Shown here: positions 5,283 through 5,673 of the stretch, piece after piece | Layout of the letters: each line of letters starts with the position of its first letter | Numbering within the stretch: the first letter of the stretch is position 1 | Source of the DNA: Clostridia bacterium | Lineage (GTDB): Bacteria; Bacillota; Clostridia; Monoglobales; Monoglobaceae | Direction of reading: 5' to 3' | Assembly (NCBI GenBank): GCA_017409915.1 | Contig: JAFQRU010000041.1 | Coordinates: forward strand, 1 to 5,673 | Length of the DNA stretch: 5,673 nucleotides | Translations under genes and position numbers: made by a program | The notes under the pieces: generated by a model | What the model was told of the DNA's origin: nothing | What the model saw: only the letters and a program-made list of their open reading frames with translations | Databases searched by the model: none

Positions 5283-5673
5283 ATGTCCGAAATGTATCAG
5301 GCTTTATACCGTAAATGGCGTCCGATGATTTTTGAGGATGTTGTCAGTCAGGAGCATATTTCCGAGACGCTTCGAAACAGCGTTATGTCAGGTCGTATTG
5401 CTCATGCCTATCTTTTCTGCGGAACAAGAGGAACGGGTAAGACAACCTGTGCCAAAATCCTCTCTCGCGCCGTTAACTGCGAGAATCCGCAAAACGGAAA
5501 TCCTTGCAACGAGTGCCCCACCTGCCGTGGAATTATGGACGGCTCCATTATGGATGTTTATGAAATGGACGCTGCCAGCAACCGTGGCGTTGGGGATATA
5601 AGACAAATCCGTGAGGAAGTTGACTATGCTCCCGCAAACTGCAAATACAAGGTTTATATAATTGACGAGGCTC
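5283..5673 (+). CDS. dnaX: DNA polymerase III subunit gamma/tau, N-terminal part (truncated by window end)
   Basis: 130 residues are visible; the full protein is usually 500-600, so most lies beyond the window. DnaX is the ATPase of the clamp loader that places the beta clamp on DNA and links the replicase to the helicase. Visible features are the YQALYRKWRP start (5-13), SQEHISETLRNS (22-33), HAYLFCGTRGTGKTT with the Walker A GTRGTGKT (47-54), the four zinc-binding cysteines C66, C75, C78 and C81, MDAASNRGVGDIRQIRE (95-111), and the beginning of the Walker B strand VYIIDEA (124-130). ATG 5283 is chosen because AAGGAGG (5268-5274) lies 8 bases upstream; ATG 5292 is an alternative. No clear promoter lies between the SRP RNA and this gene, so read-through from the SRP RNA promoter is likely. 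In relatives the next genes are yaaK (ebfC) and recR; that cannot be seen here. Confidence 0.97.
   Translation, partial: MSEMYQALYRKWRPMIFEDVVSQEHISETLRNSVMSGRIAHAYLFCGTRGTGKTTCAKILSRAVNCENPQNGNPCNECPTCRGIMDGSIMDVYEMDAASNRGVGDIRQIREEVDYAPANCKYKVYIIDEA

Noticed and set aside
5332..5606. Two open frames overlapping the start of dnaX (5332-5601 plus, 5388-5606 minus)
   Set aside because: The dnaX frame from 5283 contains Walker A, zinc cysteines and Walker B and runs off the window; the others are shadows.
1..5673. CRISPR arrays, insertion sequences, tRNA genes, attachment sites, toxin-antitoxin or defence genes
   Set aside because: I searched both strands by eye and found no repeats, transposase motifs, cloverleaf sequences or defence-type proteins that would support any of these.

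Overview
The window looks like a chromosomal housekeeping segment from a low-to-moderate-GC Gram-positive bacterium of the class Clostridia. The evidence is a Veg-family protein, a YabE/RpfB-like G5-3D cell-wall protein, an LCP-family transferase, a large SRP RNA with an Alu domain directly upstream of dnaX, strong Shine-Dalgarno sites, and SigA-type promoters with 17-base spacers. I cannot name a genus from the sequence alone. I see no transposase, integrase, CRISPR array, tRNA or rRNA.

Layout. Bases 3-506 (+) hold the 3' part of a DUF5662-family gene with an HD-like histidine pattern. It ends at a strong hairpin terminator shared with the convergent gene. Bases 540-1544 (-) encode a LytR-CpsA-Psr (LCP) protein with its own promoter, which is packed against the terminator of the next gene. 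Bases 1658-2716 (-) encode a DUF348-G5-3D cell-wall protein with a strong extended -10 promoter and a roughly 93-nt structured leader. Bases 2717-2959 hold that leader and promoter plus a 10-bp tandem polypurine/polypyrimidine repeat. Bases 2960-4063 and 4053-4415 (-) are a translationally overlapping pair: a polytopic membrane protein resembling O-antigen ligase/Wzy proteins, and upstream of it a small DUF4330-like bitopic protein. Both start with TTG. A divergent promoter region separates this pair from veg (+, 4614-4865), which ends in a long terminator hairpin. A consensus promoter then drives the large SRP RNA (about 4961-5232), followed by the start of dnaX (+, 5283 to the window end), which the window truncates.

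How the genes relate. The minus-strand genes share an envelope theme: wall-polymer attachment (LCP), peptidoglycan remodelling (3D protein) and a possible surface-polysaccharide polymerase/ligase pair. The plus-strand block is core information processing and protein targeting: Veg, SRP RNA and DNA polymerase III gamma/tau. The SRP RNA-dnaX adjacency and the yabE-veg proximity match the arrangement known from Bacillus subtilis. Here the DUF4330/Wzy-like pair lies between the yabE-like gene and veg.

I did not find a convincing undescribed biological system. The most interesting signals are non-coding: the structured leader of the 3D gene, the dyad and T-tract in the veg leader, and the promoters nested against terminators.
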